Below, in pieces: positions 12,750 to 24,485 of a DNA stretch of 64,000 nt. The DNA lies in contig CP145421.1 in the NCBI GenBank assembly GCA_036867785.1, positions 310,001 to 374,000 on the forward strand, written 5' to 3'. Origin of the DNA: Plasmodiophora brassicae (Eukaryota; Endomyxa: Phytomyxea; Phytomyxea; Plasmodiophorida). The notes beneath the pieces were generated by a model that was given only the letters and a program-made list of their open reading frames with translations, was not told where the DNA came from and did no database searches. Within the stretch, counting starts at the first letter, position 1. The number at the start of each line of letters is the position of its first letter. Made by a program: the position numbers and the translations under genes.

Positions 12750-14259
12750 TACGCTGCACGACCGCAAGGCGGAGTCGCCGGCTGGGGCGATGGCGCCTGA
12801 ATACACAAATCGCGTACGACTCGGTGAGACCGTCGCGTCGAGTCTCATCAGTCTTCTGTCCGCGTAACTACCTGCACCAGTCCATACCGATGATCAATTC
12901 GTTGATTGCCATCTTGGCCGGATTCATTGGCCTTGGCGAAGCGTTTTGGTTCCAGTTAAACGACGGCACTGCGAACCCTGTGAAGAACGGGCATGCCGCC
13001 ATTCACTCCCGTTTTATTCAAAAGGCCATAACCACACGGACGATCGTGGACACAATCGACCGTTGGCTGTTGGAGCAGCTCATCCAGTTTATGAATGCGA
13101 ACGATCAAGTAAGTTGATGTCTCCGTCCGTCTGCCACCCGCCGATGCTGACGAATTAACGTCGTGCGCTCCCATTACATGTCATTGAAAATGCGGACGGG
13201 CACAAGAATGACGGCCACCAATTTCGTCTCGTGAACCGCAGCCCGTATAGCGTAAGGCTGGCCACGCGTCGCACGTGTGACTGTTTGAAGGCATCGCCGT
13301 CGTCCACTGCCGGTTTGCACTTTGATCCAGGGTTTTCGCCTTCGTCTCGCATGCCATCGCTATGCGGCTCAGGCCCGCACGCCACTGGACGACTCTTGGA
13401 CGTTGCGCCAGAGCCGGTGCCACCGAGGCCGTCCCAGAATGCATCCGTCCAAGAGGTCGTCCAGCGGCGTGCGACCGGACGCGACCCGCTCGCTTGCGAT
13501 GCTTGTTAGGAGACGCACGACGCGACATGTGGCTGACGACGATTGTCTCCAGAACACGGACTAGCCGACTGAGGTCGGCGGTGCCCGCGGACGGTGTATT
13601 GCTGTCATCCTGCCAAACCACTGCCGGTAACGTAGCCATGTTACCACTTACCAGTACGCACACGCGCGCTCCTGAGCTGAGCGAGTTGCAGCCAGAGCAC
13701 AGAGGATCTCGCGCTGCTGAGCCCGCCCGCCCTAGGTAGATCTCGGGTTATTGTGCCTCGAGGCGTTCCAGGCGATGGACTAGAGACGATGGAGCACTCG
13801 AGGCATCGTCTCGGTCCGGATCACCGATACTGAGGCGAAGTTGCCGTCTGTCCCGTCCGACTCAACGGCGTTCGAGACGGATGATGCCAAGAAACACGAT
13901 GCGGGGGCGTTCGATGAACATCCCAGAAGGGTGTGTCTACCGCGGCTGACGCGTCGCGCTGACGTTGGCGTTCTCGTCACACGTCGTTTCTGTTTCAACT
14001 GCATGTTCAGCGTGTCCAACTGACTGTGCCGCATGCAGGCCGACGACGCTTGGTGGGTCTGCCCCCCGATTTGGTTGTCTTGACAGCGCCCGTACCTACA
14101 CGAGAGCTATTTATATTAACTGGCGCAAAAGGACCCGAGCCTCGGGTGGTCTGGGACTTTCGGTGGGGCCCGGCGGGCCATCCGGACTTGGAATCGGGGG
14201 CACCTGTTCCGGGCGCGGCGCGTGACAACACCAAAACCACGAGGCCACCTCATTTGGGA
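12750..14259. other. Gap with no assignable gene
   Basis: About 1.5 kb between the Sfi1-like gene and the first receptor. Short open stretches occur on both strands. The best is on the + strand at about 12890-13110 (starts MINSLIAILAGFIGLGEAFW, ends at a good CAA|GTAAGT donor); another is on the - strand at 13780-14034. None shows a domain I recognise. Some + strand stretches are Arg- and Trp-rich and could be decayed Sfi1-type repeats, but the frame is not kept. Confidence 0.4.
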
Positions 14260-16857
14260 ATGTTGTTGCACGCGCTTCTCGTGAGCCTCGTCGCTGCCGG
14301 GTGCTGTAGGGGCGCCCTGGGGCAGGCGTCGTGCGATGCGGACCCGTGCGCGTATCTCGGCAGGTCGTGCTGCCAGACGTACCCGTGCGCGAACGCCAGC
14401 TCGACGGCCCCCGTTGTCGAGTTGGCCGTCGTCATCCCGTTCGACGTCAACGCGAACCAGATCGCCGTCCAGCTCGCCGTCGACCACGTCAACGCCGATG
14501 GGACGATACTGCCCGGCACGCTGAAACGCGTTCGCTGGCAGAGCTCACGGGGCACCCCGGTCGGCGCCATGAACGGACTGGTCTGCACCGCGTTCACGAA
14601 CGCCTCGATGTTGACTGCGCGGGTCCCCATGGTCATCGGCCCGATGTTCTCCAGTGAAGCCACCTCCGGCATGGGCCAGATGGCCAGCTTCATCGGTCTG
14701 CCCATGATTGCTCCCGTCTCCAGCTCGACCACGCTCAACGATAAGGTACGTTGTACACGTGCCGTTCTCGTGCAGCACCGGGTGTGTACACTGGACCCGC
14801 GTAGGTTCTGTACAGGACCGTGTCGAGAATGATCAGCGACGACAGCCTGGCCGCGACGGCCATCGTGCATATCGTGCAGCATTTCGGCTGGAACACGGTC
14901 GTCATGGTCTACTCGTCGGACGCGCAGAGCGTCTCGATGACGCAGGTTATCGTCGAGCAATGCAAGGCGGCCGGGATCTCGATTCTGTTCGCGCTGATCG
15001 TTCAGTTGAACACGATCCAGGACACGATGCAACGCATCAAGGACAGCAACGTGCGCATCGTTGTTGCACCCATTAGTTTCGCCGACGAGCGCTTGTTCTT
15101 TGACGCAGTTCGTGCCGCCGGCCTGGATTCTAGCAAGTACGTCTGGTTGGCTGGAACACAGGTATGCTTCAGGTCGTGGTTACCAACGATACCGATAACG
15201 AGCGCTTCTTCAGCTTCCGTTATATGTGACAGCTGGCCTACCCGCGAACCTGTTCCATATCTGGCCGTACCAGAACGCGTCCTTGCCTCAGGCTATAGAC
15301 GTGATGAAGTCCTGGGGACAGCTGTACGCGGCCAACCCGAACAATACGTTTCGCCTCGCGGTACGCTTCAGTTGCAACATTGCTGGTCCGTGCTCATGGA
15401 AGCGAATCTGTTCAGTCGCCTGTCGACGGCCAGCTCAACGTCTACGATGCGGTCGTTTTCGTAAGTTGGGTCGGGGCATGAGATGACAGCGTCCTGATGT
15501 GCTGGTCTCGTTAGGGGTTCACCGTCCTACACAGCATGCGTCAGGCGGGCCTCGCATGGAACCAGACGTCGGTCCTGAAGGCGATTCGTTCGACGACGAT
15601 GATGGGCACCACTGGGTCCATTCAGTTGAACAGTATCGGGAACCGTCTTGGAACGTACGCGGTCTGGCAGTGCCACCGTCCCATTAACGCCGATCCCTAC
15701 ACGACACCTTGCGGTTGGACAAACGTGGCAACGCTGGGCGTGACCGCGCAATCCTGGCAGGATTCGCCCACCCCTGTGCAATGGGCGGACGGGCGCAGGA
15801 CGCCCCCTGTCGAGTTCCCACAGATCCTGTCGACGCGCCTGGCCGCATCCACCGGTGTCGTCGTCGCGCTCACTGCGCTCGCGTCCCTGGGGATCATCGT
15901 GGCGACCGTCTTCCTCGTGTTCAACATCTACAACCGCGGCGTGACCTTCATCAAGATGTCGTCGCCCGCAATCAACAACGGCATCATCCTGGGCACCATC
16001 CTGTCGTTCGTCTACATTGTGTTGTCGGCGGCGCAGGAGAGCACGGACGACACCGCCCAGATCGCCCGGTTCTGTTCGTCCCGTATCGCTGTGCTCTGCG
16101 TCGGGTTCACCATGGCGTTTGGCGGCCTGGCCGCGAAGACCTACCGCGTCAGCATGATCTTCTCGGCCAGCAAGGAGATGAAGGTACGCGCCCATCGTCT
16201 GCTGCTGCGTGTCGTGACCGATCGAGGGCGCGCTCACCGGTTGCATGCCGACAGTCGGTCGCGATCAGGACGTCGGTGCTGGTCCGATCCGTGATCCTGC
16301 TGCTGATTGTGGACATTGTGATCCTGTCGGCCTGGCTGGGCACAGATCCGCTGCAGGCGGGCGTCGTCCAGTTGCCGTCGTACGACGAGTCGGATTCGAT
16401 TGTGCGGCCGTACACGATCGAGTGTTCGTCGGCGAACATCAACACGTACCTGGCCGTCATCTACCTCTACAAGGGGGCGATCATCGTGCTGGCGGCCGCG
16501 TTCGCCTACCAGACGAGGAACGTGGAGATCCCGGCGCTGAACGACTCCAGGCAGATCGGGCTGTCCATCTTCACGTGCAGCCTGATAGCCGTTATCGTCG
16601 TCCCGATCTTGAGGTTCATCAACGCCGATCAACCGTCGTCATCGTTCGTCCTGGCGAACATGTCCATCCTGTTCTCTTCCTCGGCAACCCTGGTGATCCT
16701 GTTCGTCCCAAAGATCTCGGCCATCATGGACGGGTCGGCGCACGACAAGACCAGGCGTCAGGGGCCCAGCTATCCGAAGTTCATCAGCCCGTTGTCTGGC
16801 TCGATCGCACCAGCTTCCGCAGACTCGAAGCCGCTCAAGTCCAGCGAGACCAAGTAA
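14260..16857 (+). CDS. Class C GPCR (GABA-B-like receptor), copy 1
   Basis: Signal peptide MLLHALLVSLVAAGCCRG, a Cys-rich start (CDADPCAYLGRSCC), a periplasmic-binding-like ligand domain (VVELAVVIPFDV, MVIGPMFSSEATSGM, IVQHFGWNTVVMVYSSDAQS), then seven membrane helices and a short tail. TM7 contains ILFVPKI, the FxPK motif of class C receptors; the region before TM4 holds KTYRVSMIFSASKEMK. No Cys-rich linker separates the ligand domain from TM1, as in GABA-B and fungal or slime-mould GABA-B-like receptors. Six exons by eye: 14260-14745, 14805-15161, 15214-15360, 15416-15460, 15515-16183, 16255-16857; all junctions are phase 0 and introns are 52-71 nt. The ligand cannot be inferred. Paralogue of the gene at 24486-27068. 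Confidence 0.88.
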
Positions 16858-18320
16858 GAGACGTAGGCGCGCTCCGAATACAATATATTCCTCGGTGGCG
16901 CCCTGGCGTTCCTCGAACCGCTACAGGTCCGTCGCGTTCGATATTGGCCATGGGTGTGATGCCCTCTCATCACGCCAACTGTATGTCCGATCGCTGCCGG
17001 AGGGAAGAAATCAGGCGGCCACTTTGCCGCGCTTCACGTGTCGACTGGATTCAGCAGGTCCAACAGGAGCCCACCGAAGGCTTCGTGAGATTCTTCCGTG
17101 AAGTCGCTACGTATGTAGTCGTTCCACTGATTTCTCGGCACAGACGGAAACAATGCGAAGGCAAACTCTCATGGCATCCACCGTTTACCAGTGCTGTTGG
17201 AGGAGAACGTCGCCAGCGTGCTGACGAATGGATGACGCATCACAATGAGGGCATCGGCATCGTGCGCCTTGACGACTCTGGCGACGTCGCCAGATTGTCT
17301 ATCGGACATGTAGAAATCGAGTCAGCTCCACATCCCGTACGGTAACGGCCGCGACCGCTGCCGCAGGCATTCACGAACTGGCTGTCAATCGCCGGTCGTC
17401 GCGTTGGGTATCAGGGCCTCGTTGAATCGTGTGACGATGACAACGCCGGACGTCATCCAGAGCAGTTGCAGTACGGGAACATGAATGCCTGACTGCGGGT
17501 AGGGCTTCCAGGTGGCAATCACGTCGGAACAATAAGGCATCGAGCACGAGGACGCACCTATCGCTGTTGCACTGTACGCGCGCGACAATCGCCGCTGAAT
17601 GTAACAAAGGGAGATGCTCTCGGATCTCTTTCAGCGTTCGTCCTGGTCGCAGGCCGAGTACACTCACTGAACCATCATACGATCGAGCGAGTCAGAACCT
17701 GGCCGGATCAAGAGTCGGTGACGCGAGTGCGACAGAATCGAGGACACCAAACCAGTGGGTCCCCAGAACAGCTGAAACAACCGACGTTCCACCGTTTGGC
17801 CATAGCGGCACCAATCATTTGACGAGGGTGTCGGTTGACACCGCTTTTTATTGATTTCGTTCATTTTCTTCTGCGCCCAGGTTGTCGTGGAGATGCCAAT
17901 TGCGCAATTCCGGCCCCTGCTCTGTTTCCTGAACAACTGTCAACTGGCGACCAACGCCGACAAGTCGCCCACCCAGCCATATGCCCTTGCCAGCTGCGAC
18001 GCCGTCGAATTATACGGACAACTCCGTATTAGACCCCAGGCCGCCATGGAGACAACTGCCGTGAAATCAGGCCCCCCTTTTGTCTCTTGGTTGCCCGTCA
18101 ACTGGCAGTGGGCGCCGCCTCACATGCGGTGTCCACCGCCATTCCTATCGTCGGCACCTGCGGCGAAGGTGACCCATGCCGATGTTGTATCATATCCCAC
18201 ATGGGTGAGCGTCGTGGCGGGGTTGATCGCCGATTGTCAGCTGCTTAAGAAACTACGCGGGGCGTGGTTGTACCACGGCGTGGATCACGTTCGCCGCAGG
18301 TAAACAATAATCCCGTGCAT
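16858..18320. other. Intergenic, no confident gene
   Basis: About 1.46 kb after receptor copy 1. Open frames are present (+ strand 17851-18303 without an ATG start; - strand 17385-17588, with hydrophobic VPVLQLLWMTSGVVIV), but neither has a recognisable domain or a convincing start. A long + strand frame beginning at 16245 is the out-of-frame shadow of the receptor's last exon. Confidence 0.4.
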
Positions 18321-18691
18321 AGACGTCATCGACCGACGAACAGTGTTCTCATCGTATTCATTGCAGTTATCGTGGCGGCCGTCCTCGGCACAGGGGCGTC
18401 GGCCTTTAATCGATACGCTGATCGTCGCCAGCGCGCCCAAGGCGAAGAGCGTCGAGCCCAGCAGGCGGATCGCCGAGCCGACATCGCCGAACGTCGAGCC
18501 GCCATCGCGCAGCGTCAGGTGGAGCTGATCGAGTCGTATATGAGCAGGCCTCATTGAAGCAGGACATTGCCCTGTTCGTTCTATTTTAGCTTCAACTAGC
18601 TGACCGAGTAGGCCTTCGAATGAACCTGTAGCAAACATGCGTGTGTTACTCAACGTCAAGCGGATGATTGCTAATGACTGTCAAAGAACGC
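18321..18691 (+). repeat. Left arm of ~375-bp inverted repeat
   Basis: This segment is nearly the reverse complement of 18824-19204, with a 132-bp spacer. It contains a + strand frame encoding the same small membrane protein as the right arm (FIAVIVAAVLGTGASAFN, then RAQQADRRADIAERRA), ending YMSRPH at 18556. Here the Met codon seen in the right arm is ACG, so this copy has no ATG at the equivalent place. The arms also differ by an indel of about 10 bp beyond the ORF (near 18620) and by scattered substitutions. It is either an inverted duplication of a small gene or a foldback element. Confidence 0.8.
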
Positions 18692-18733
18692 GGTGATGGA
18701 CGGTCGCCCTCCATGGGGCGACCCTCCATCACC
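18692..18733. repeat. Short perfect-stem palindrome in the spacer
   Basis: Immediately inside the left arm lies a 42-bp palindrome: ggtgatgg..ggtcgccc pairs with gggcgacc..ccatcacc around TCCATG. It would fold as a strong hairpin at the tip of the larger inverted repeat. Confidence 0.75.
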
Positions 18734-18823
18734 GATACCTGTTCGGCTCGGACATCGTGTGCAATGCACGGTGCATAAGGGATTAACCCGGTATGGCGAG
18801 CAGATGCAAGCTGCCACTAACTG

Positions 18824-19204
18824 GCGTTCTTTGGCAGTCATTAGCAATCATCCGCTTGATGTTGAGTAAATAACACAGGCATGTTTGCTACAGCTTCATT
18901 CGAAGGGTGACTGGGAACTCGGTCAGCTAGTTGAAGCTAAAATAGAACGAACAGGGCAATGTCCTGCTTCAATGAGGTCTGCTCATATACGACTCGATCA
19001 GCTCCACCTGACGCTGCGCGATGGCGGCTCGACGTTCAGCGATGTCGGTTCGGCGATCCGCCTGCTGGGCTCGACTCTCTTCGCCTTGGGCGCGCTGGCG
19101 AAGATCAGCGTATCGATTAAAGACCGACGTCCCTGTGCCGAGGACGGCCGCCACGATAACTGCAATGAATACGATGGGACCACTGTTCATCGGTCGACGA
19201 CGTG
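18824..19204 (-). repeat. Right arm of ~375-bp inverted repeat
   Basis: Reverse-complement copy of 18321-18691, including the non-coding part beyond the ORF. It carries the ATG-containing version of the small ORF, listed separately. Confidence 0.8.
18969..19190 (-). CDS. Small single-pass membrane protein (73 aa), hypothetical
   Basis: ATG at 19190, stop at 18969. The sequence begins MNSGPIVFIAVIVAAVLGTG, giving one hydrophobic segment at residues 6-19, followed by an amphipathic, highly charged helix of near-heptad Ala/Arg/Gln units (RAQQADRRTDIAERRAAIAQ) and the end SYMSRPH. Such a layout suits a tail- or signal-anchored protein with a cytosolic coiled coil. I do not recognise a family. 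The protein is conserved between the two arms of the inverted repeat despite base changes, which hints at coding function, but the arms may simply be recent. Confidence 0.4.
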   Translation of the reverse strand: MNSGPIVFIAVIVAAVLGTGTSVFNRYADLRQRAQGEESRAQQADRRTDIAERRAAIAQRQVELIESYMSRPH

Positions 19205-20438
19205 CTCAACAAATCCCAGCCTGGCATGGCTGTGAGTTGGTACTTGGTTGCCGCAACGGGTCACGAGTGGAACCCGCCCAACGCTACGATGACGATGTCG
19301 ACAAGCACTGATGCGCTCTAACGTGTCAGAGATACAGAAGCTGAACACTGTTGATCATCGCTTACATCGGTCGAACCACGATGGGCGTGGGCGACTGGAG
19401 CATCGAGAGATGTTTCACACGATCGGCGCGGCAGGACCGTCGGGTACTACGTCGAGATGGTCAGCGTGCATAGGCCCGTCAAGGTACCGAGGCAACGCGC
19501 CGGCGTGTGAACTGGCACGTCGAACGCCAATCAAATGGGGACCACTAGCTAGCTAGGGTGGCGATTGGGGTCCCACCTCATGCTTGGATCGACGCGAGAA
19601 CACCACATGCCCCAGAGTTTATGAGGGCGCGCTGCAGTACTCCAGTGGAACAGCAAACAACTTGGACAGCTGACTGTATGTACAGCCAGACCGATGACGG
19701 GATGAATGTTCTATCGACATGTAACGTCAATGGCGCAGAATGCCGGCATCGGCAAGATCATCTGGTATGCCGATTCTGTACCGGCACAGGTAACGAATTC
19801 GTGCAATCCTGTTTGACCCGACTGAATCCTCTCTGTTTACAGCGCGGCGCCGCGAAGTTCTAAGGATCGACCATGCCATACGGGCCACGCTAATTGGATG
19901 CATATGGGACCTGCAACACGAGTCGTTGACGCTTCCGAATTGCGTCCCCCGATGGATTACCCTGCTCGACGCTGCTGTGAAGCAGCTCGGGTACTCTGTC
20001 AGGCCTGGGTCGTTCCTTGGGGTCCGAGCAACAAGTCGCATATTCCGCGTCCAACATTCTGCCAACGGCTGCTGTTGCGCACAGGATGTCACAAAGCGGA
20101 ATGCCACATATGCGGACTCATAGTGCCCTTCGTGTCGGACGGCAGCAGCCCAAGCTCCGTTTCGTGATTAAAGCTGTGACTAAATTGCCTGCGGACGATT
20201 ATGTCTCGAATTGTTCGCCCTATACCATCGCATCATCTGTCATAGGGAACTTCGTCTGTGGAACACACCGTGTATCGGTGATCAAAGGGGGGATGGGGCC
20301 CGGGCCGAAACAAAGTATGGAGCAAGTCAGCGCTCAAACTCGTCCACCCAGTGCTTTACGAATACGCCGCTTGGCAATCCGCTGAATCAGCGAGGCGCAT
20401 GTCAGTTGATGGATACTGGAGGCGGCAGGCCAGGTTCA
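19205..20438. other. Intergenic, nothing recognised
   Basis: About 1.2 kb between the inverted repeat and the end of the LRR gene. Frames up to 126 codons exist (for example - strand 19727-20107), but they have no domain, no good start and no splice pattern. I see nothing assignable here. Confidence 0.4.
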
Positions 20439-23400
20439 TTACCTAGCTAAGTACTGGTCGTCGCCCCAGCCATCGCAGATCGGGTTACCGGCCAGCATAC
20501 TGTACCCCAGTTTGTGATACACCGCAATACAAGAGCAGGCAGTTGTACGTACAGACGACAGAACATTGGGGGCTCTTCATATTCGTCCGTTGAGCCGCCC
20601 GTTGAGTCTTCGTCTCTGCATGCCCGGGTTAAAATACGACTGGGGTTCCAAAGCCAAGAGGCGGATAAGTACCGATCCGATAGACAGAATACATCCTCCA
20701 GGGCGCCCGGTTCGATAGTTCGAATATGGTTGTCGTCCAGATGCCTGCAGGAACGTCAAACCAGGGTTTATCAGGCAAGCCAACGCATTACAGTTGCTCG
20801 AGCGTGAACACTCCCCGGAAGGCACCCTTCGCGATCGCCGAGATACAGTTCCTGCTCAGGTACCTGCACGTACCAGGTTGTCAACCAACCCGACCAAATG
20901 CAGGTGTGGGCACACGCATCACAGTTTGATCAACGATGACAGACTGTCGAAAGCGCCCTCGTCGATCGCCGCGATCCGATTACCACTTAGATTCCTGAGC
21001 AGGGCCACCGACCTGGTTAGAGCAGGCGTGTATGCACTGGCAGACAGGAACCCAATGCCGCATTACAGAAATGTTAGCGCCGACAGGCTCTCGAAGGTTC
21101 CGGTCGTCAATCGTGACGAGACACAGTTGCCGCTCAGGGACCTGCATGGGCCATTCTGTCAACCAAACAGGCAAATACAGGTACGGGTACGCGCATCACA
21201 GTTCGTGCAACGACGACATATCGTCGAAAGCGCCCTCGTCGAACGCTGCGATCCGGTTACCGGTTAGATCCCTTGTAAGGAGCCCGACGTAGTCAGGACA
21301 CGCGAGGTTGCACCGGCAGACAGGGACGCGATGCCGCATTACAGGATTGTTAGCGCCGACAGGCCCGTGAACGTTCCGGCCACCAATCGTGACGATATAG
21401 AGTTGCTGTCCAGGTATCTACGTGTACGAAGCTGTCAACCAACCAGGCCAAACGCAGATAAGGGTGCACCTATCACAGTTCGCGTAACGACGATAGACCG
21501 TCGAAGGCGCCCTTTTCGATCGTCGCGATCCGGTTACCAGACAGGACCCTGTGCAGGACCATGGCTACGTAGTCAGGGCAGGCGCGTCTGCAATGGAAAA
21601 CAGGGACGCAACGCCGCATTACAGATATGTTAGCGCCGATAAGCCCTTGAAGGTTCCGGGGGCCAATCGTGACGAGATACAGTTCCTGCCCAGTTGCCTG
21701 TACGTACCAGGGTGTCAACCAACCCGATCAAAGGCAGGTACGGGTACACGCATCACAGGTTGGTCAACGATGAACGACCGTCGAAAGCGCCCTCACCGAT
21801 CGCCTCGATCTGGTTACCGGTTAGATCCCTGTGTAAGGTCACGACCTAGTCAGGGCACCAGCAGACAGGGACGTGATGCCGCATTACAGATATGTTAGCG
21901 CCGACAGGCCCATGAAGGCTCCGGTCGTCAATCGTGACGAGATACAGTTGCCGCCCAAGTACCTGCACGTACCAGACTGTCAACCAACCAGGCCAAACGC
22001 AGGTACGGGTACAGGCATCACAGTTGCTGACACGATGACAGACCATCGAACGCGCCCTCGTCGATCGCTGCGATCCGGTTACCGGTTAGGTCCCTGTGTA
22101 GGGTCACGACCTAGGTAGTCAGGGCAGGCGCTTCGCACCGGCAGACAGGAACGCGACGAAGCATTACAGATACGTTAGCGCCGACAGGCCTTTGAAGGTT
22201 CCGGCCACCAATCGTGACGAGATACAGTTGCTCTCCAGGTACCTGAACGTACCAGGCTGTCAACCAACCAGGCCAGACGCGGGTTCGGGTACGCGTATCA
22301 CAGTTTCTGCAACGATGACAAACCGTCGAAAGCGCCCTCGTCGATCGTCACGATCAGATTACCGCTTAGATCCCTGTGCAGGGTCACAACCTAGTCAGGG
22401 CAGGCGCGTTTGCACCGGCAGACAGGAACGCGATGCCGAATTACAGATGTGTTAGCATCGACAGGCCCTTGAAGGTCCCGGTCGTCAATCGAAAGATCTG
22501 GTTCCTCGAGAGGATCCTGTGCACGCCCCACAATCAGAGCATCTCTGGGGCGACCAGCAGACGATACATACAGTTCAGACAGCGTCGACATGCCAGCGAG
22601 GACGCCGTCCGATAACGAATTGTGATCCAGGGACCTGTGGTCCAGTCAGACGACAGCATTGGACGAGGTGGTGGTGGTGTTGAAGGCGGATTTACAGCTT
22701 TTGAAAGGACGACGGCAGGTCAGTGAACGTTCCCTTCTCGATCGTCGAGATCTGGTTCCCCACTAGACGCCTGCGAATCAATCAGACAACCGCAACTGAT
22801 CCGCTGTCAGCGTCTAGCGTACAGCGACGACAGAGAAGGCAATCCCTCGAACGCGCCCGGCGCGATCGTCGAGATGCGATTGCCGGAGAGGATCCTGGGC
22901 GGGCGACGTTAGACAGACGGGCACACTGACTGTCCACACGCTGGACAACACGTACAGCACACGAAGCGACGAGAATCGCTCGAATACGCGTTTTCCCTGA
23001 AGCGATTCGATGCAGTTGTAGCCGAGGTTTCTGCACGAACCCAGCATTCAGACCGGTGTTCCCAAACGTGCACCACACGTTGCGAAGTGAGGATCACTAC
23101 TGTACAGCTCGTGCACGGCCGTGCCCGATGGCATGTTCGAGAACCAGTCCTTGCGCAGCGTGCCCCAGACCGATCTGGAGGACCAGTGCACTATGCTGTG
23201 CCCCACGCGCCAAGGGCATTTGTCGCGAAAGGCCAGACGAGCGAGTCGACAGGTCAGTTCGGTGACGACCCAGCCGGGCAGATCCGCCAGGCCGACCCTA
23301 CATCGCGGCAAGCTCAGGCACGCGAGGTTAGTCCCAGGTACGATAAGTACTGCACAAACGTTCTGGCGTGCTGATGCCACTGCTGCTCCACGCGCGAAGA

Positions 23401-23807
23401 TGACCACTGACCGTCGGGAATGGCAAACGTCTGCCCGATCGTCCAGCAGATGCTGTCGATGATGCCGTCCGGCGCTTGCAAATAGTACAGGACGGGCACC
23501 AATTGTAGCAATGTCGAATCCTCGAAGCGATCCGGTGCGACGACGTCAAAGCCCAGCAGGTCGATCAGCTGATGGGATACGTACGAACATGGGTCAGTAC
23601 GAACCCGTTTCCTGGGTGCGATAAACGGCATACCGGGTCCAGCAGGTGTTCGTCCAGCGGGACACGAACGCTGATGTCGTCGTCTCTGTCGACGCCGAAA
23701 TCGATCATGCCCTGTATGAACGCCGATCTCTCGATGATGTCGCTGGTGATGCGACGACGAGCGCCACTGCTGCCCTCCAGGTATACGACGTAGTTGGGAC
23801 AACCCAT
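20439..23807 (-). CDS. BTB/Skp1-like domain plus ~18 leucine-rich repeats, one LRR per exon
   Basis: Starts MGCPNYVVYLEG at 23807. The first two exons (23807-23634, 23568 onward) give a BTB/Skp1-like fold: ERSAFIQGMIDFGVD, VPLDEHLLDP, then LIDLLGFDVVAPDRF. A middle region of unknown fold follows (TELTCRLARLAFRDKCPW). From about 23000 to 20680 come about 18 LRRs, each in its own mini-exon. Two types alternate: A, LESNCISSRLVAGTFKGLSA, and B, LTGNRIAAIDEGAFDGLSSL. Typical exons are 72 nt and introns about 55-75 nt; introns are phase 2 and split the same Leu codon (CT|G). The last exon reads LAGNPICDGW, the usual LRR C-cap, with TAA at 20439-20441. There is no signal peptide or membrane segment, so the protein is probably intracellular; a BTB or Skp1-like head suggests ubiquitin-ligase or scaffold use, by inference only. 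Confidence 0.75.
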
Positions 23808-23972
23808 TCCTGACGGCTGCGGGTTGTGTGCGGCGGCCAAGTCGTGACTGTGGCCGTCCCTGAGCGCGGGCGCGTCAGGAGATCAGGCGTCAACTGTCAA
23901 CTGTTACTCTGGTTCCACAAATAGAATAGCACGCGCAGACACGGTAAAGCTGACGAGCAGAGTACCGATGCG

Positions 23973-24300
23973 CTACAGTCTAATTCTGAACAGCGGTTCT
24001 CGCGCGAACATCATGCTGATGAGCTCGACAATGGCCCCAAAGACCTCCTTGTGACGAGTATCGCTCCGATGACACCATTCCCGTAGAATACGCTATTGCT
24101 TAACGCGCTTATTGACGATTTCCTGACGCGCCATATACAGCTTATGTTGCTTGTTGTACTTGCGTTTGAAAGCGGTGGGCGGACGTGAGTACGGAACCTT
24201 GAACGACGACTCCCCACGAAACCCCGAGTCGGCCAGGGCGTATTCGCCGTCAGGCAGTGTGCCCAGGGCAGATGTCTGGTTCCAACCACAGCATGATCAT
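23973..24300 (-). pseudogene. Decayed DDE transposase fragment (DDE_Tnp_4/Harbinger-like)
   Basis: The - strand encodes DGEYALADSGFRGESSFKVP followed by AFKRKYNKQHKLYMARQEIV and NKRVKQ. This resembles the C-terminal third of DDE_Tnp_4-type transposases, with the L.D.G(Y/F).G block around the second Asp and an R..(I/V)(E/N).R.KQW helix. A TAG stands where the conserved Trp after KQ is expected. The frame then continues (RILREWCHRSDTRHKEVF to the stop at 23973-23975), so the copy is inactive. Nothing upstream of ~24300 extends the frame. No terminal repeats were found. Confidence 0.6.
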
Positions 24301-24485
24301 GGGTGAGTGACTAGCGAAACGGTACAATGCAGTCGTCCCGAGTCCCAGGTTCGTCCAGCTAACCGTCATAGAACCGTTCGACCTTCACCCGCAGACGGTC
24401 GACTGAGACGTGCAGAGCCCCGCTTACAGGATACGACGTAGTGTAGTACATTCCCGACAGAGGGCCTGCAGGAGACCCGATCTTG

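Noticed and set aside
13780-14034. 84-codon - strand ORF
   Set aside because: Starts with ATG but has no recognisable content, and it lies close to the receptor promoter; not enough to call a gene.
16245-17345. 366-codon + strand frame
   Set aside because: Mostly the out-of-frame shadow of the last exon of receptor copy 1; the rest has no domain.
21000-22500. Regular ~140-bp repeats resembling a CRISPR array
   Set aside because: The units are LRR exons with splice sites and codon-like divergence, in a eukaryotic gene.
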